Source: Halomonas icarae (GTDB lineage: Bacteria; Pseudomonadota; Gammaproteobacteria; Pseudomonadales; Halomonadaceae). From it: a stretch of 64,000 nt of DNA. This document shows, piece after piece, positions 15,791 to 27,172 of this stretch; positions within the stretch are counted from its first letter, which is position 1; each line of letters begins with the position of its first letter. The notes under the pieces were generated by a model that made no database searches, was not told the origin of the DNA, and saw nothing but the letters and a program-made list of their open reading frames with translations. Location of the stretch: assembly GCF_009901955.1 (NCBI RefSeq), contig NZ_WUTS01000001.1, forward strand, positions 558,001-622,000. The letters are read 5' to 3'. Made by a program: the position numbers and the translations under genes.

Positions 15791-16984
15791 ATGATTCAAA
15801 TACGCAGTGCCGCCTGGTGGCGTGCGACCCTGGCATTGAGCCTGGGCTCGCTGCTGGTCTTCATCAATCTCTATGCCCCTCAGCCACTGCTGCCCGACCT
15901 GCGCGAGGCCCATGGTGTCTCGACCATGGTGGTAGGGCTTGTGATGTCGGTGGCGACGCTGTCGCTGGCGGCCGCGCTGCTGGTCTTCGGCCCGCTATCG
16001 GATGCCATCGGACGTGCCGGTATCATGCGATTTACTCTGCTGGCGGCGGGAGTGCTCTCCCTGGCCCTGGCCCTGGCACCCAGCTTCGAGATCCTGCTGG
16101 TGCTGCGTCTGTTGCAGGGCTTCGTGCTGGGCGGGCTGCCAGCGGTCGCCATTGCCTGGATGGGGGATGAGTTCGAGCCGGAGGCGATGCTGGCCGCGGT
16201 GGGGCTCTATATCGGCGCCAATACGCTGGGCGGCATCAGCGGTCGCGTGGTCGGAGGTGGCATGGGCGAGCTGGGAGGCAGCGCCGCCGCTTTCCTGACA
16301 GTGGGGATGATCACGCTGGTGGGGGTGGCGGTATTCTGGAAGCTGCTGCCCCCGGCGCGGGGATTCACGCCGCGGCGCTTCGAAATGCGTGCTGCCCTCG
16401 CGGATCTTCGTGGCCATCTAGGCAATCCGCTCCTGCTTTCGGCCTATCTGCTGGGTGGACTCAACTTCCTGATCTTCATCAACCAGTACAGCTACATCAC
16501 CTTCCGGATGGCCGCGGCCCCCTTCAATCTGGGGTCGACCCTGCTGGGTCTGATATTTCTGACCTATCTGGGCGGCACCCTGGGCTCATCGCTCTCCGGG
16601 CGACTGGTGCGCCATCTCTCTCAGCCGGCCTGCATGATGATGGGCATCGTCATCTTCATGGCGGGTACCCTGGTCACCCTGGCCGACAGCCTGGTGCTGG
16701 TCCTGTTGGGGTTGACCCTCAATGCCTTTGGATTCTTCGTCGCCCACTCCATGGCCTCCAGCTGGGTAGGGCGCCATGCCGGGCAGGCTCGCGGCAGCGC
16801 CTCGGCGCTCTATCTGGTGTTCTACTATACCGGGGCCAGTCTCGGGGTCTTCTGGCTGGAGCCTTTCTGGAACCTGTACGACTGGAGGGGGGTGGTGCTG
16901 GCCTCCTGGCTGGTGCTGGGCGTGACGCTGACCATCACCGGCTTCCTCTGGCGACGACGACCGGATGGCAAGGTCGGCCTCTGA
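15791..16984 (+). CDS. MFS transporter (YnfM-like exporter)
   Basis: A 397-residue protein with about 12 membrane segments. The loop 2-3 motif GPLSDAIGRAGIM matches the MFS signature GxLxDRxGRR in slightly altered form, and LVLRLLQGFVLGGLPAVAIAWMGDEF matches the segment 4 region of the YnfM/arabinose-exporter type. The substrate is not known; related proteins export sugars or drugs. It lies 30 bases after the NlpC gene with AGGAAG before the ATG, so it may be cotranscribed with it. Confidence 0.88.
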   Translation: MIQIRSAAWWRATLALSLGSLLVFINLYAPQPLLPDLREAHGVSTMVVGLVMSVATLSLAAALLVFGPLSDAIGRAGIMRFTLLAAGVLSLALALAPSFEILLVLRLLQGFVLGGLPAVAIAWMGDEFEPEAMLAAVGLYIGANTLGGISGRVVGGGMGELGGSAAAFLTVGMITLVGVAVFWKLLPPARGFTPRRFEMRAALADLRGHLGNPLLLSAYLLGGLNFLIFINQYSYITFRMAAAPFNLGSTLLGLIFLTYLGGTLGSSLSGRLVRHLSQPACMMMGIVIFMAGTLVTLADSLVLVLLGLTLNAFGFFVAHSMASSWVGRHAGQARGSASALYLVFYYTGASLGVFWLEPFWNLYDWRGVVLASWLVLGVTLTITGFLWRRRPDGKVGL

Positions 16985-16999
16985 CATGACGTTCGCCAG

Positions 17000-17033
17000 G
17001 TAAATTCGCCATGAGCATGTAAATTCGTCATGA
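17000..17033. repeat. 15-bp direct repeat, period 19
   Basis: GTAAATTCGYCATGA occurs at 17000-17014 and 17019-17033 with one difference, in the short spacer between the convergent MFS and slyD genes, abutting the slyD terminator. Confidence 0.7.
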
Positions 17034-17059
17034 AAAAGGGGCAGCCGATCGGCTGCCCC
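17033..17059 (-). terminator. terminator of slyD
   Basis: GGGGCAGCC, loop GATC, GGCTGCCCC at 17038-17059, with five A on the plus strand (17033-17037) that become the U-run of the minus-strand transcript. The MFS transcript from the other side may also stop here. Confidence 0.85.
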
Positions 17060-17088
17060 TTGTGATGCGGTAACGGTTACCGATGAGC

Positions 17089-17571
17089 TTAGTGCTCGTG
17101 GCCGCCCTCGCCGTGTACGTGGCCGTGCTCGACTTCCTCTTCGCTGGCTTCGCGCACCGAGGCGACCTCGACGTCGAAGTTCAGGGTCTGGCCGGCCAGA
17201 GGGTGGTTGCCGTCGACGGTGACGGTGTCGCCGCTGACCTGGGTCACGGTGACCATCAGTGGGCCGCCCTCGGTCTGGGCCTGGAACTGCATGCCGGGCT
17301 CGATGCTCTCGACACCCTGGAAGGCGTCACGCGGCACTTCCTGCACCAGCTGCTCCTGCTTCTCGCCGTAGCCCTCTGCGGGAGTCACGGTGGCATTGAG
17401 CTTGTCGCCGGCGGCGCGGCCCTCAAGCTCCTTTTCGAGGCCCGGAATGATGTTGCCGGCGCCGTGGAGGTAGGTCAGCGGCTCGCGGCCTTCCGAGCTG
17501 TCCAGCACTTCACCTGCGTCGTTGGTCAGGGTGTAGTGGAACGCGACAACGGAATTCTGCGCAATTTGCAT
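17089..17571 (-). CDS. slyD: FKBP-type peptidyl-prolyl isomerase SlyD
   Basis: A 160-residue cytoplasmic prolyl isomerase and chaperone. The FKBP domain begins with VVAFHYTLTNDAGEVLDSS and includes LHGAGNIIPGLEKELEG; an inserted IF (chaperone) domain follows around residues 70-120. The tail ends in HGHVHGEGGHEH, a shortened form of the His-rich metal-binding tail that in E. coli SlyD delivers nickel. The start at 17571 matches family N-termini; the upstream extension is unlike SlyD. Confidence 0.93.
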   Translation of the reverse strand: MQIAQNSVVAFHYTLTNDAGEVLDSSEGREPLTYLHGAGNIIPGLEKELEGRAAGDKLNATVTPAEGYGEKQEQLVQEVPRDAFQGVESIEPGMQFQAQTEGGPLMVTVTQVSGDTVTVDGNHPLAGQTLNFDVEVASVREASEEEVEHGHVHGEGGHEH

Positions 17572-17794
17572 TATTGAAGAACCTTTCGGTGAGTGCATGT
17601 CAGCGGCATGGTAACGCGACAGGCTCGATGCTGTCAGGGGGAAATGGGGCATTTTCAGGATTGGCGGCTTCATCCTGAGCCGTGTTCACTCGTGTCGGGA
17701 CGCCCATTGGGTGCTTGCGTCGCCACGGTGGCGAGGCTAACCTAGCGGCCACCCGAATACCCCCATGTAACTCAATCGATGCCCGGAGACCTCC

Positions 17795-18076
17795 ATGGCT
17801 GAAGTCGTGATCTGGTTGATAGCCTTTGCTGCGATCCTCTTTCTTTCCCTCAAGCGCTGGCCCTCGCTGAGCCGCTCCCTCGACGGCATGCTGCCCCAGC
17901 CAATGAAGACCGGCGGTGACAACAGCGTGGTCTGGAGCCTGGCCCTGGCCATGCTTGGTGCGACCGCCCTGGTGCGTCCCGTGGACGTTCTGATGACCGT
18001 CATCCTGCTGGCCCTGCTGGCACTGATTGGCGTCAAGCTGGGCAGCTGGGCCATGAACAAGGTGGATTTCCACTAA
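17795..18076 (+). CDS. small two-pass membrane protein, unknown
   Basis: A 93-residue protein with two hydrophobic segments, about residues 3-20 and 45-82 (the latter possibly two helices), joined by a short basic-proline loop (LPQPMKTGG). No family recognised. ATG at 17795 follows CCCGGAGACC. It is divergent from slyD with 223 bases between them, which must hold both promoters, and is followed at once by a strong terminator, so it is a single-gene transcript. Confidence 0.7.
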   Translation: MAEVVIWLIAFAAILFLSLKRWPSLSRSLDGMLPQPMKTGGDNSVVWSLALAMLGATALVRPVDVLMTVILLALLALIGVKLGSWAMNKVDFH

Positions 18077-18089
18077 GCGTTCGCTCCAG

Positions 18090-18128
18090 CCGGCTACACT
18101 GGCGACTCGCCAGTGTAGCCGGTTGTTT
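18090..18128 (+). terminator. rho-independent terminator
   Basis: A 13-bp perfect stem, CCGGCTACACTGG with CCAGTGTAGCCGG, loop CGACTCG, followed by TTGTTT. It ends the transcript of the small membrane protein. Confidence 0.88.
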
Positions 18129-18150
18129 CACCAGCTGGTTGCCCCATGAG

Positions 18151-18182
18151 AAAGGCCCGCGGATCGACACCGCGGGCCTTTC
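18151..18182. terminator. second terminator, shared or for the minus-strand lipoprotein
   Basis: AAAGGCCCGCGG, loop ATCGACA, CCGCGGGCCTTT. T-runs are short on both sides, so it can work for the lipoprotein gene on the minus strand (stop at 18229) and as backup for the plus strand. Confidence 0.75.
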
Positions 18183-18228
18183 TTGTCAGGAGCTGATGAT
18201 TCGGGTCAGCGCCACCGACCCCAAGCCA

Positions 18229-18705
18229 TCAGTAGGGAGCGACGCTGACATTGCGTCCGCTGCCGATCAGGCGCACGCGCTGGCCGACCTGAAAGGCCTG
18301 GTCGGCCTTCTGCACCACCACGATGTTCATGCCGTCGTCACGACGAATCTCCATCTCCCAGGCGGTGACCCGGTTAGTGGACTCCTCGATCTTGCTGCCC
18401 GCCACGCTGCCGGCGATGGCGCCAGCCGCGGTAGCCAGGGTGCGACCGGAGCCGCCGCCGACCTGGTTGCCAAGCAAGCCACCGATCACGGCACCGCCGC
18501 CGGTGCCGAGGATGCCGCCTGCGCGGCTGTCGGCCTGCACCTGCACCTGACGCAGGGCCTGAATGGTGCCGAAGCGCACGGTCTGCTCGGCACCGACCTG
18601 ATTGCTGCTGTAGACGTTGCCGCCCATGGAGGCGGTGTTGGCGCAACCGGTCAGGGTCAGTGCGCCGATGGCAAGTACGGGAAGAAGACGTTTCATGGGA
18701 ATCAT
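18229..18705 (-). CDS. glycine-zipper 2TM outer-membrane lipoprotein (SlyB/Pcp-like)
   Basis: A 158-residue lipoprotein. The signal peptide ends in LTLTGC, so the mature protein starts at the lipidated Cys. Residues 60-100 form the glycine-zipper region (GGILGTGGGAVIGGLLGNQVGGGSG ... AGAIAGSVAG) typical of the SlyB/17-kDa antigen family; the C-terminal part is a small beta domain. Family members stabilise the outer membrane. The start at 18705 has AGGAGG six bases upstream; the MKR start three codons later has none. Confidence 0.88.
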   Translation of the reverse strand: MIPMKRLLPVLAIGALTLTGCANTASMGGNVYSSNQVGAEQTVRFGTIQALRQVQVQADSRAGGILGTGGGAVIGGLLGNQVGGGSGRTLATAAGAIAGSVAGSKIEESTNRVTAWEMEIRRDDGMNIVVVQKADQAFQVGQRVRLIGSGRNVSVAPY

Positions 18706-18766
18706 GCAAGACCTCCTGGGGCATTGATCGGGAGTTCACCGTTCGATGACACCCTGGGGTGTAAGG

Positions 18767-18777
18767 GAACAGTGTTC
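18767..18777 (-). promoter_or_regulatory. palindromic operator candidate before the SlyB-like gene
   Basis: GAACAGTGTTC is a perfect 11-bp palindrome 62 bases before the start codon, directly beside a TAATAG box on the minus strand. A second small inverted repeat (ACACCC/GGGTGT) lies between it and the gene. Regulator unknown. Confidence 0.3.
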
Positions 18778-18918
18778 TATTAGGCCGCAGTCTACCTCGC
18801 GTTGCCATACATGGCCAGTGCCAAGCGGGTGCTTGCTGCCAATTCTAGCCCGCCAGAGGATGAGTCGCGTAGTTCTTGGCTCGGGTAACGGCGGCTTGTG
18901 GCATGGAGTCCGGGCATG

Positions 18919-18944
18919 AAAAAGGGGAGGCATATCGCCTCCCC
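18919..18944 (-). terminator. terminator of aceA
   Basis: GGGGAGGC, loop, GCCTCCCC on the minus strand followed by TTTTT; 48 bases past the aceA stop. Confidence 0.9.
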
Positions 18945-18991
18945 TGAATCTCCTTGTGTTCAGCCGCTCAGCTGTTAACCGTCCACCCGGG

Positions 18992-20584
18992 CTAGAACTG
19001 GTTCATGGTGTTGTCCTTGCCACCGGCCTTGAGGGCCGCGTCGCCGTGGAAGAACTCCTTGTGGTCATCACCGATGTTGGAGCCTGCCATATCCTGATGC
19101 CTGACGGTGGCGATGCCCTCGCGGATCTCGCGGCGCTGTACGCCCTCCACGTAGGCCAGCATGCCCTCATCGCCAAAGTAGCCCTTGGCCAGGCTGTCGG
19201 TGGACAGTGCAGCGGTGTGGTAGGTTGGCAGGGTGATGAGGTGGTGGAAGATCCCGGCATCGCGAGAGGCATCGCGCTGGAAGTTGCGGGTCCACTCGTC
19301 GGCCAGCTTGGCGAGCTCGGTGTCGTCGTACTCCGGGCTCATCAGCTTGGCACGGTCGTAGGCGGAGAGGTCCTTGCCCTCTTCCTGCCAGGCATCGAAT
19401 ACCTGCTGGCGGAAATTCAGCGTCCAGTTGAAGGAGGGACTGTTGTTGTAGACCAGCTTGGCATCGGGCACCGCCTGGCGAATACGGTTCACCATGCCGG
19501 CAATCTGGCCGACATGGGGCTTCTCGGTCTCGATCCAGATCAGGTCGGCACCGTTCTGCAGGCTGGTGATGCAGTCCAGCACGACACGGTCTTCGCCGGT
19601 ACCCGGCTTGAATTGATAGAGGCCGGAGGCCAGGCGCTTGACCTTGACCAGCCTGCCATTCTGCTTGATGACGACATCGCCGTTATTGATGTCCTCTGCC
19701 TTCTCGATGACGTCGCCATCGAGGAAGCTGTTGTACTGGTCGCCCAGATCACCCGGCTCGTTGGTCACGGCGATCTTCTGGGTCAGGCCTGCGCCCAGGG
19801 AGTCGGTACGTGCCACGATGACGCCGTCATCAACGCCGAGCTCCAGGAAGGCATAGCGAACGGCGTTGATCTTGGCCAGGAAGTCCTCATGGGGCACGGT
19901 GACCTTGCCGTCCTGGTGGCCGCACTGCTTCTCGTCGGAGACCTGGTTCTCGATCTGGATGCAGCAGGCACCCGCCTCGATCATCTGCTTGGCCAGCAGA
20001 TAGGTGGCCTCGGCGTTGCCGAAACCGGCATCGATATCGGCGATGATCGGCACCACATGAGTCTCGTGGTTGTCGATCGCCTTCTCCAGTTCGCTCACCT
20101 TGGCGCTGTCACCGGCCTGCTTGGCTTCTTCAAGCGCCCGGAACAGGTGGTTGAGTTCCCAGGCATCGGCCTGGCGCAGGAAGGTATAGAGCTCCTCGAT
20201 CAGACCGGATACGGAGGTCTTCTCGTGCATGGACTGGTCGGGCAGCGGGCCGAACTCGGAGCGCAGAGCGGCGACCATCCAGCCGGAGAGGTAGAGGTAG
20301 CGGCCCTTGGTGGTGCCGAAATGCTTCTTGATGGAGATCATCTTCTGTTGACCGATGAAACCGTGCCAGCAGCCAAGTGACTGGGTGTACTTGGCGCTGT
20401 CGGCATCATAGCTCGCCATGTCGTCGCGCATGATCTTCGCGGTGTACCTGGCGATGTCCAGACCGGTCTTGAAGCGGTTCTGGGCACGCATGCGAGCGGC
20501 ATTCTCGGGGCTGATGTCCGCCCATTTGCCCTGCATGGCTTCACGAAGCTGGGACAGTGCCTTGATATCTTCCTGGTATGACAT
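18992..20584 (-). CDS. aceA: isocitrate lyase
   Basis: A 530-residue enzyme that splits isocitrate into glyoxylate and succinate, the first step of the glyoxylate shunt used for growth on acetate or fatty acids. The catalytic motif KQCGH is near residue 220; metal-binding IIADIDAGFGN and the LVYNNSPSFNW and RRE regions are present. Length and the KQCGH form match the long isoform of Pseudomonas, not the 434-residue E. coli AceA. It is transcribed alone, with a strong terminator and a palindrome about 100 bases upstream of the start that may be an operator. Confidence 0.96.
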   Translation of the reverse strand: MSYQEDIKALSQLREAMQGKWADISPENAARMRAQNRFKTGLDIARYTAKIMRDDMASYDADSAKYTQSLGCWHGFIGQQKMISIKKHFGTTKGRYLYLSGWMVAALRSEFGPLPDQSMHEKTSVSGLIEELYTFLRQADAWELNHLFRALEEAKQAGDSAKVSELEKAIDNHETHVVPIIADIDAGFGNAEATYLLAKQMIEAGACCIQIENQVSDEKQCGHQDGKVTVPHEDFLAKINAVRYAFLELGVDDGVIVARTDSLGAGLTQKIAVTNEPGDLGDQYNSFLDGDVIEKAEDINNGDVVIKQNGRLVKVKRLASGLYQFKPGTGEDRVVLDCITSLQNGADLIWIETEKPHVGQIAGMVNRIRQAVPDAKLVYNNSPSFNWTLNFRQQVFDAWQEEGKDLSAYDRAKLMSPEYDDTELAKLADEWTRNFQRDASRDAGIFHHLITLPTYHTAALSTDSLAKGYFGDEGMLAYVEGVQRREIREGIATVRHQDMAGSNIGDDHKEFFHGDAALKAGGKDNTMNQF

Positions 20585-20681
20585 GGGGCCATCCTCTCTC
20601 AGGGGTGATCGCTGGGGATCGGTCGCTTGCCGGTGTTCGATGATGCTGCACCTGCGAAGTCATTGGAGTGTCATCGCTGCT

Positions 20682-20696
20682 GCCTTGGTCCAAGGC
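20682..20696 (-). promoter_or_regulatory. palindrome upstream of aceA, operator candidate
   Basis: GCCTTGG-T-CCAAGGC is a perfect 7-bp inverted repeat, 98 bases before the aceA start. Glyoxylate-shunt genes are usually controlled by dedicated regulators; which one would bind here is unknown. The rest of the 320-base spacer (20585-20904) holds an eight-G run near 20717 and a GCCCCC/GGGGGC hairpin at 20847-20862, and no gene. Confidence 0.35.
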
Positions 20697-20904
20697 TGGC
20701 AAATTGGAACGAATGCAGGGGGGGGTGATGAAGAGCCCCGTCGACTTGCGCTCGTTGATTCGCCTTGTTCAGCACTATGGCCCATGACGATGCGCTGCAA
20801 CAATCGCCCCTTTGGGTAAGGAAGCGTTGTAACCCGACTACACGGCGCCCCCTGGCGGGGGCTTTCCTGTAGTGATTTTTCGTTTGAACGGAGTAGAGGG
20901 CGAC

Positions 20905-21342
20905 TCAGCGGTCGCGGAGGGAGAGACGCATGTTGCGGTGGGGGATACCGGCGTCGAGAAATTCCGGTCCGTGGGCCTCGAACCCCAGCCGGGCGTAGAA
21001 ATCCAGGGCGTGGGTCTGGGCGGCCAGCGCCACGGCAGGCTGGCCTTGACGTCGTGCCGCCTCGATGGCGGCGCGCATCAGCGCGGCGCCGACCCCCTGG
21101 CCACGGGCGTTCGCAAGCACCGCCACCCGGCCGATATGGGCATCGGGCAGCAGCCGGGCGGTCCCCACGGGCAGGTCGTTCCACAAGGCCAGGAAGTGGC
21201 GGCACTCCTCATCGCGACCATCCCACTCCTCCTGCCGCGAGACGCCCTGTTCCTCGACAAAGACCTCACGGCGAATTTCGGTGGCATCGGCCCCCAGCTC
21301 ATCCCAGCTGCCTTCGCGAATTTTCAGTGTTTGCTGTTGCAA
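20905..21342 (-). CDS. GNAT-family N-acetyltransferase
   Basis: A 145-residue acetyltransferase of the ElaA-like small GNAT type. The acetyl-CoA loop is seen as VAVLANARGQGVGAALM (Q/RxxGxG/A), followed by ALAAQTHALDFYARLGFE, the usual strand 5-helix 4 region. The acceptor is unknown. No ATG fits; I chose TTG at 21342, eight bases after AGGAG. It follows roxA on the same strand after a 64-base gap that holds a heptamer repeat array, so read-through from the purB-roxA operon is likely. Confidence 0.82.
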   Translation of the reverse strand: MQQQTLKIREGSWDELGADATEIRREVFVEEQGVSRQEEWDGRDEECRHFLALWNDLPVGTARLLPDAHIGRVAVLANARGQGVGAALMRAAIEAARRQGQPAVALAAQTHALDFYARLGFEAHGPEFLDAGIPHRNMRLSLRDR

Positions 21343-21370
21343 TATGACGACTCCTGGCGAAACGGTGCCT

Positions 21371-21405
21371 GCCCCTTGCCCCTTGCCCCTTGCCCCTTGC
21401 CCCTT
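21371..21405. repeat. heptamer tandem repeat (GCCCCTT)x5
   Basis: Five perfect copies at 21371, 21378, 21385, 21392 and 21399, with a degraded copy (GGTGCCT) before them. It lies one base past the roxA stop and 29 bases before the GNAT start on the minus strand, where it reads AAGGGGC, similar to a Shine-Dalgarno sequence. Confidence 0.95.
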
Positions 21406-21406
21406 G

Positions 21407-24663
<3,257 letters not shown>

Positions 24664-24667
<4 letters not shown>

Positions 24668-25794
24668 GAGGCCACCTCCGCAGCGTTCCAGGCATCACGA
24701 ATGACACCACCACCGAGGCAGATCTCGCCATCGTAGAGGACCAGCGACTGCCCCGGCGTCACCGCGCGCTGTGGATCATCGAACGCTACCACCACGCTGC
24801 CATCCTCCTGGCTCTGGAAGGTGCAGGGCACATCGGCCTGACGATAGCGGGTCTTGGCGGTAAGCCGGCCCTTGGTTGCCGGTGCCACGCCTGCTACCCA
24901 CTCCATGGGCTCGGTGGCCAGGGTGTCGGTGTAGAGCAGCCGATGATGCTTGCCCTGAACGGCTATCAGCACGTTGCGCTCGAGGTCCTTGGCCGCCACG
25001 TACCAGGGCGCGTCGGGGTGATTGGCCAGTCCGCCGATGCCAAGTCCCTGGCGCTGACCGAGGGTGTAGTACATCAGGCCCATGTGCTCGCCGATCACCT
25101 CGCCCTCCGGGGTTTCGGTTATCCCAGGCTGCGCCGGCAGGTACTGCTGTAGGAAGTCGCGAAAGCGGCGCTCGCCGATAAAGCAGATGCCGGTCGAGTC
25201 CTTCTTGCGTGCCGTGATCAGATCGTGGCGCTCGGCGATGGCGCGCACCTCGGGCTTCTCCAGCTCACCCACCGGGAACAGGGTGCGGGCGATGGCGGCC
25301 TCGGGCACGGCGTGCAGGAAGTAGCTCTGATCCTTGTTGGGATCGAGCCCCTTGAGCAGCCGCGGGCGGTCGTCGCCGTCGAGATGACCTCGAACCTGCC
25401 CTCCACGCACATAGTGGCCGGTGGCGATCTTCTCGGCGCCGAGCATCTCGGCGTACTCCAGGAACACCTTGAACTTGATCTCGCGGTTGCAGAGGATATC
25501 TGGATTCGGTGTCCGCCCGGCCTGGTACTCGGCCAGGAAGTGCTCGAAGACGTTGTCCCAGTACTCGGCGGCGAAGTTGGCGGTGTGCAGGGGGATGCCG
25601 AGCTTCTGGCACACGGCCTCGGCGTCCGCCAGGTCCTCCTTGGCGGTGCAGTATTCGGTACCGTCGTCCTCGTCCCAGTTCTTCATGAACAGGCCTTCGA
25701 CCTGGTAGCCCTGCTCGAGCAGCAGCAGAGCCGAGACGGAGGAGTCGACGCCGCCGGACATGCCGACGATCACCTTGCCTGGGGTGGCGGTCAT
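24664..25794 (-). CDS. mnmA: tRNA-specific 2-thiouridylase
   Basis: A 376-residue enzyme that makes 2-thiouridine at the wobble position of tRNA-Lys, Glu and Gln using sulfur relayed from TusE. The ATP loop SGGVDSS is at residues 14-20; the two catalytic cysteines are in [11 protein letters not shown] and [10 protein letters not shown] (about residue 202). The C-terminal beta barrel is complete. It heads a run of overlapping genes (hflD, purB, roxA) and has its own promoter with a perfect TATAAT. Confidence 0.97.
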
Positions 25795-25832
25795 GGGCGC
25801 CCTCGAAATCGGTGAGACATAAATGGGGCGAG

Positions 25833-25862
25833 ATTATACCTGAATCGAGCGGGAAGCTCGAA
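25833..25862 (-). promoter_or_regulatory. promoter of mnmA
   Basis: The minus strand reads a perfect TATAAT -10 box (25833-25838), with TTCGAG 18 bases upstream as a weak -35. Transcription would begin about 30 bases before the mnmA start. A TCGAGC/GCTCGA inverted repeat overlaps the -35 region. Confidence 0.6.
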
Positions 25863-25888
25863 GAGAGGCACTCCGCGCGTAGCGTGGG

Positions 25889-26338
25889 TCAGCGCTCGTG
25901 GATCACATCCATCGGGTAGAAACGTCCGGCCAGGGCGTCACGGATACGCCGCAGTACCAGGGGGCTTCTGAGGCGTCCCTCGCGCTCCAGCGCCTCGATC
26001 TGCTCCAGGGTCAGCCAGTGTACGGCGAGGATGGCGGGGTCGGGTTCATGTCCCATGTATGCCAGTGCCATGCCCAGGAAGGCATGGCTGTGAAAGGTTA
26101 GGCCATCCGGGGTCTCGAGGATATACATGCCCAGGTAGTCGCTGATGCCGACCCGCCAGGCGGTCTCTTCTTCCACCTCGCGCAGGGCGGCATCACGAAT
26201 CCGTTCACCGTGTTCCAGGTGGCCGGCGGGCTGGTTGAACAGCGTCTGAGGCCCGCCGCGGTCTTCCTCCACCATCAGGAAGGCGCCGGCGCGTTCCACC
26301 ACGCAGGCCACGGTCACATAGGGGTGCCAGCGGCTCAT
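25889..26338 (-). CDS. nudJ: Nudix phosphatase NudJ
   Basis: A 149-residue Nudix hydrolase; E. coli NudJ removes phosphate from thiamine pyrophosphate precursors and nucleoside tri- and diphosphates. The Nudix box reads GHLEHGERIRDAAL-REVEEETAW, so Ala takes the place of the usual late Gly; the metal-binding Glu residues of REVEEE are intact. The start at 26338 overlaps the rluE stop by 4 bases (ATGA). Position between rluE and mnmA is the same as in E. coli. Confidence 0.9.
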   Translation of the reverse strand: MSRWHPYVTVACVVERAGAFLMVEEDRGGPQTLFNQPAGHLEHGERIRDAALREVEEETAWRVGISDYLGMYILETPDGLTFHSHAFLGMALAYMGHEPDPAILAVHWLTLEQIEALEREGRLRSPLVLRRIRDALAGRFYPMDVIHER

Positions 26339-26991
26339 CGTCTGCCTCCTCGCTTGTGGCCGGGACGCCGCCCGGGAGGTCCACCACGTGGGTCGCGGGT
26401 TCGACCATGGCGGTGTCGTTTTGTCGTTGCGGCTGGGGCGTGCAGCGTCTCGCGGCGCCACTCTCCCGGCGCCAGGCCATCGAGTCGCCAGGGGCCGATG
26501 GCTACCCGCACCAGGCGCAGGGTCGGGTGGTCGACATGGGCCGTCATCCGGCGCACCTGCCGGTTGCGCCCCTCATGGATAGTCAGTTCCAGCCAGGTCG
26601 TGACGGGGTGGCGCCTGGGGTCCAGCGGTGGATCGCGTTCGGCGAGTCCGCTCTCTGCCAGGCGACGAACCTTGGCGGGCAGGGTCATGCCGTCGCCGAG
26701 CTCGACGCCCTGGCGTAGCGCCTGCAGGGCCTTGTCTCCGGGGTCACCCTCTACCTGCACGCGGTAGACCTTGGCTTGCTTGTGGCGTGGATGGCTGATG
26801 CGGTGGATTAGCTCCCCATCGTCGCTGAGCAGCAGCAATCCCTCTGAATCGTGGTCGAGACGGCCGGCGGGGTAGATTCCGGGCACGTTGATCACGTCGG
26901 CGAGGGTGGCGCGTCGCTCTCCCGATGGTGGAGCACGGTCGGTGAACTGGGAGAGCATGCGGTAGGGTTTATGGAGCAGGTACAAGTTCAT
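26335..26991 (-). CDS. rluE: 23S rRNA pseudouridine synthase RluE
   Basis: A 218-residue RsuA-type pseudouridine synthase without an S4 domain, expected to modify U2457 of 23S rRNA. The catalytic Asp is in GRLDHDSEGLLLLSDDG (about residues 44-60), and the HEGRNRQVRRM motif follows. The C-terminal 25 residues are Arg/Gly-rich and extend past the usual end (RRPGHKRGGRR). ATG at 26991 follows GAGGGG. First gene of the rluE-nudJ pair. Confidence 0.92.
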   Translation of the reverse strand: MNLYLLHKPYRMLSQFTDRAPPSGERRATLADVINVPGIYPAGRLDHDSEGLLLLSDDGELIHRISHPRHKQAKVYRVQVEGDPGDKALQALRQGVELGDGMTLPAKVRRLAESGLAERDPPLDPRRHPVTTWLELTIHEGRNRQVRRMTAHVDHPTLRLVRVAIGPWRLDGLAPGEWRRETLHAPAATTKRHRHGRTRDPRGGPPGRRPGHKRGGRR

Positions 26992-27009
26992 GGCAGCCCC
27001 TCTGCTTTT

Positions 27010-27037
27010 AAGTGCCAAGTGCCGAGTGCCTGATGCC
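27010..27037. repeat. heptamer tandem repeat (AAGTGCC-type)x4
   Basis: AAGTGCC at 27010 and 27017, GAGTGCC at 27024 and TGATGCC at 27031, all with a 7-bp period, in the spacer before rluE. Confidence 0.8.
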
Positions 27038-27062
27038 GGAAGTGGCCGGTGTCATAACGCGA

Positions 27063-27096
27063 CGGCTCCCCTCCGCCGGAGGGCGGAAGGGAGCCG
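27063..27096 (-). terminator. hairpin downstream of monomeric isocitrate dehydrogenase
   Basis: CGGCTCCC...TCCGCC, loop, GGCGGA..GGGAGCCG with one bulge. It is stable but has no clear U-run on the minus strand, so termination is likely rather than certain. Confidence 0.5.
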
Positions 27097-27172
27097 AAGC
27101 GTCATCCGCCCCATCCCTGTCGGTTCGTACCGATAGAAGGAGTAGGGCGGCGAGTCACCGTGTGACGGTAGC

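Noticed and set aside
18956-20380. 474-residue open frame antisense to aceA
   Set aside because: Shadow frame; aceA with all active-site motifs lies on the opposite strand.
20841-20870. Terminator for the GNAT gene at the GCCCCC/GGGGGC hairpin
   Set aside because: Stem is only 6 bp and the T-stretch lies on the plus strand side, the wrong side for the minus-strand gene; left as a hairpin of unknown role.
25889-26338. Broken Nudix box in nudJ (Ala for late Gly)
   Set aside because: The metal-binding Glu residues are intact and EETAW forms seem common in this subfamily, so no loss of function is claimed.
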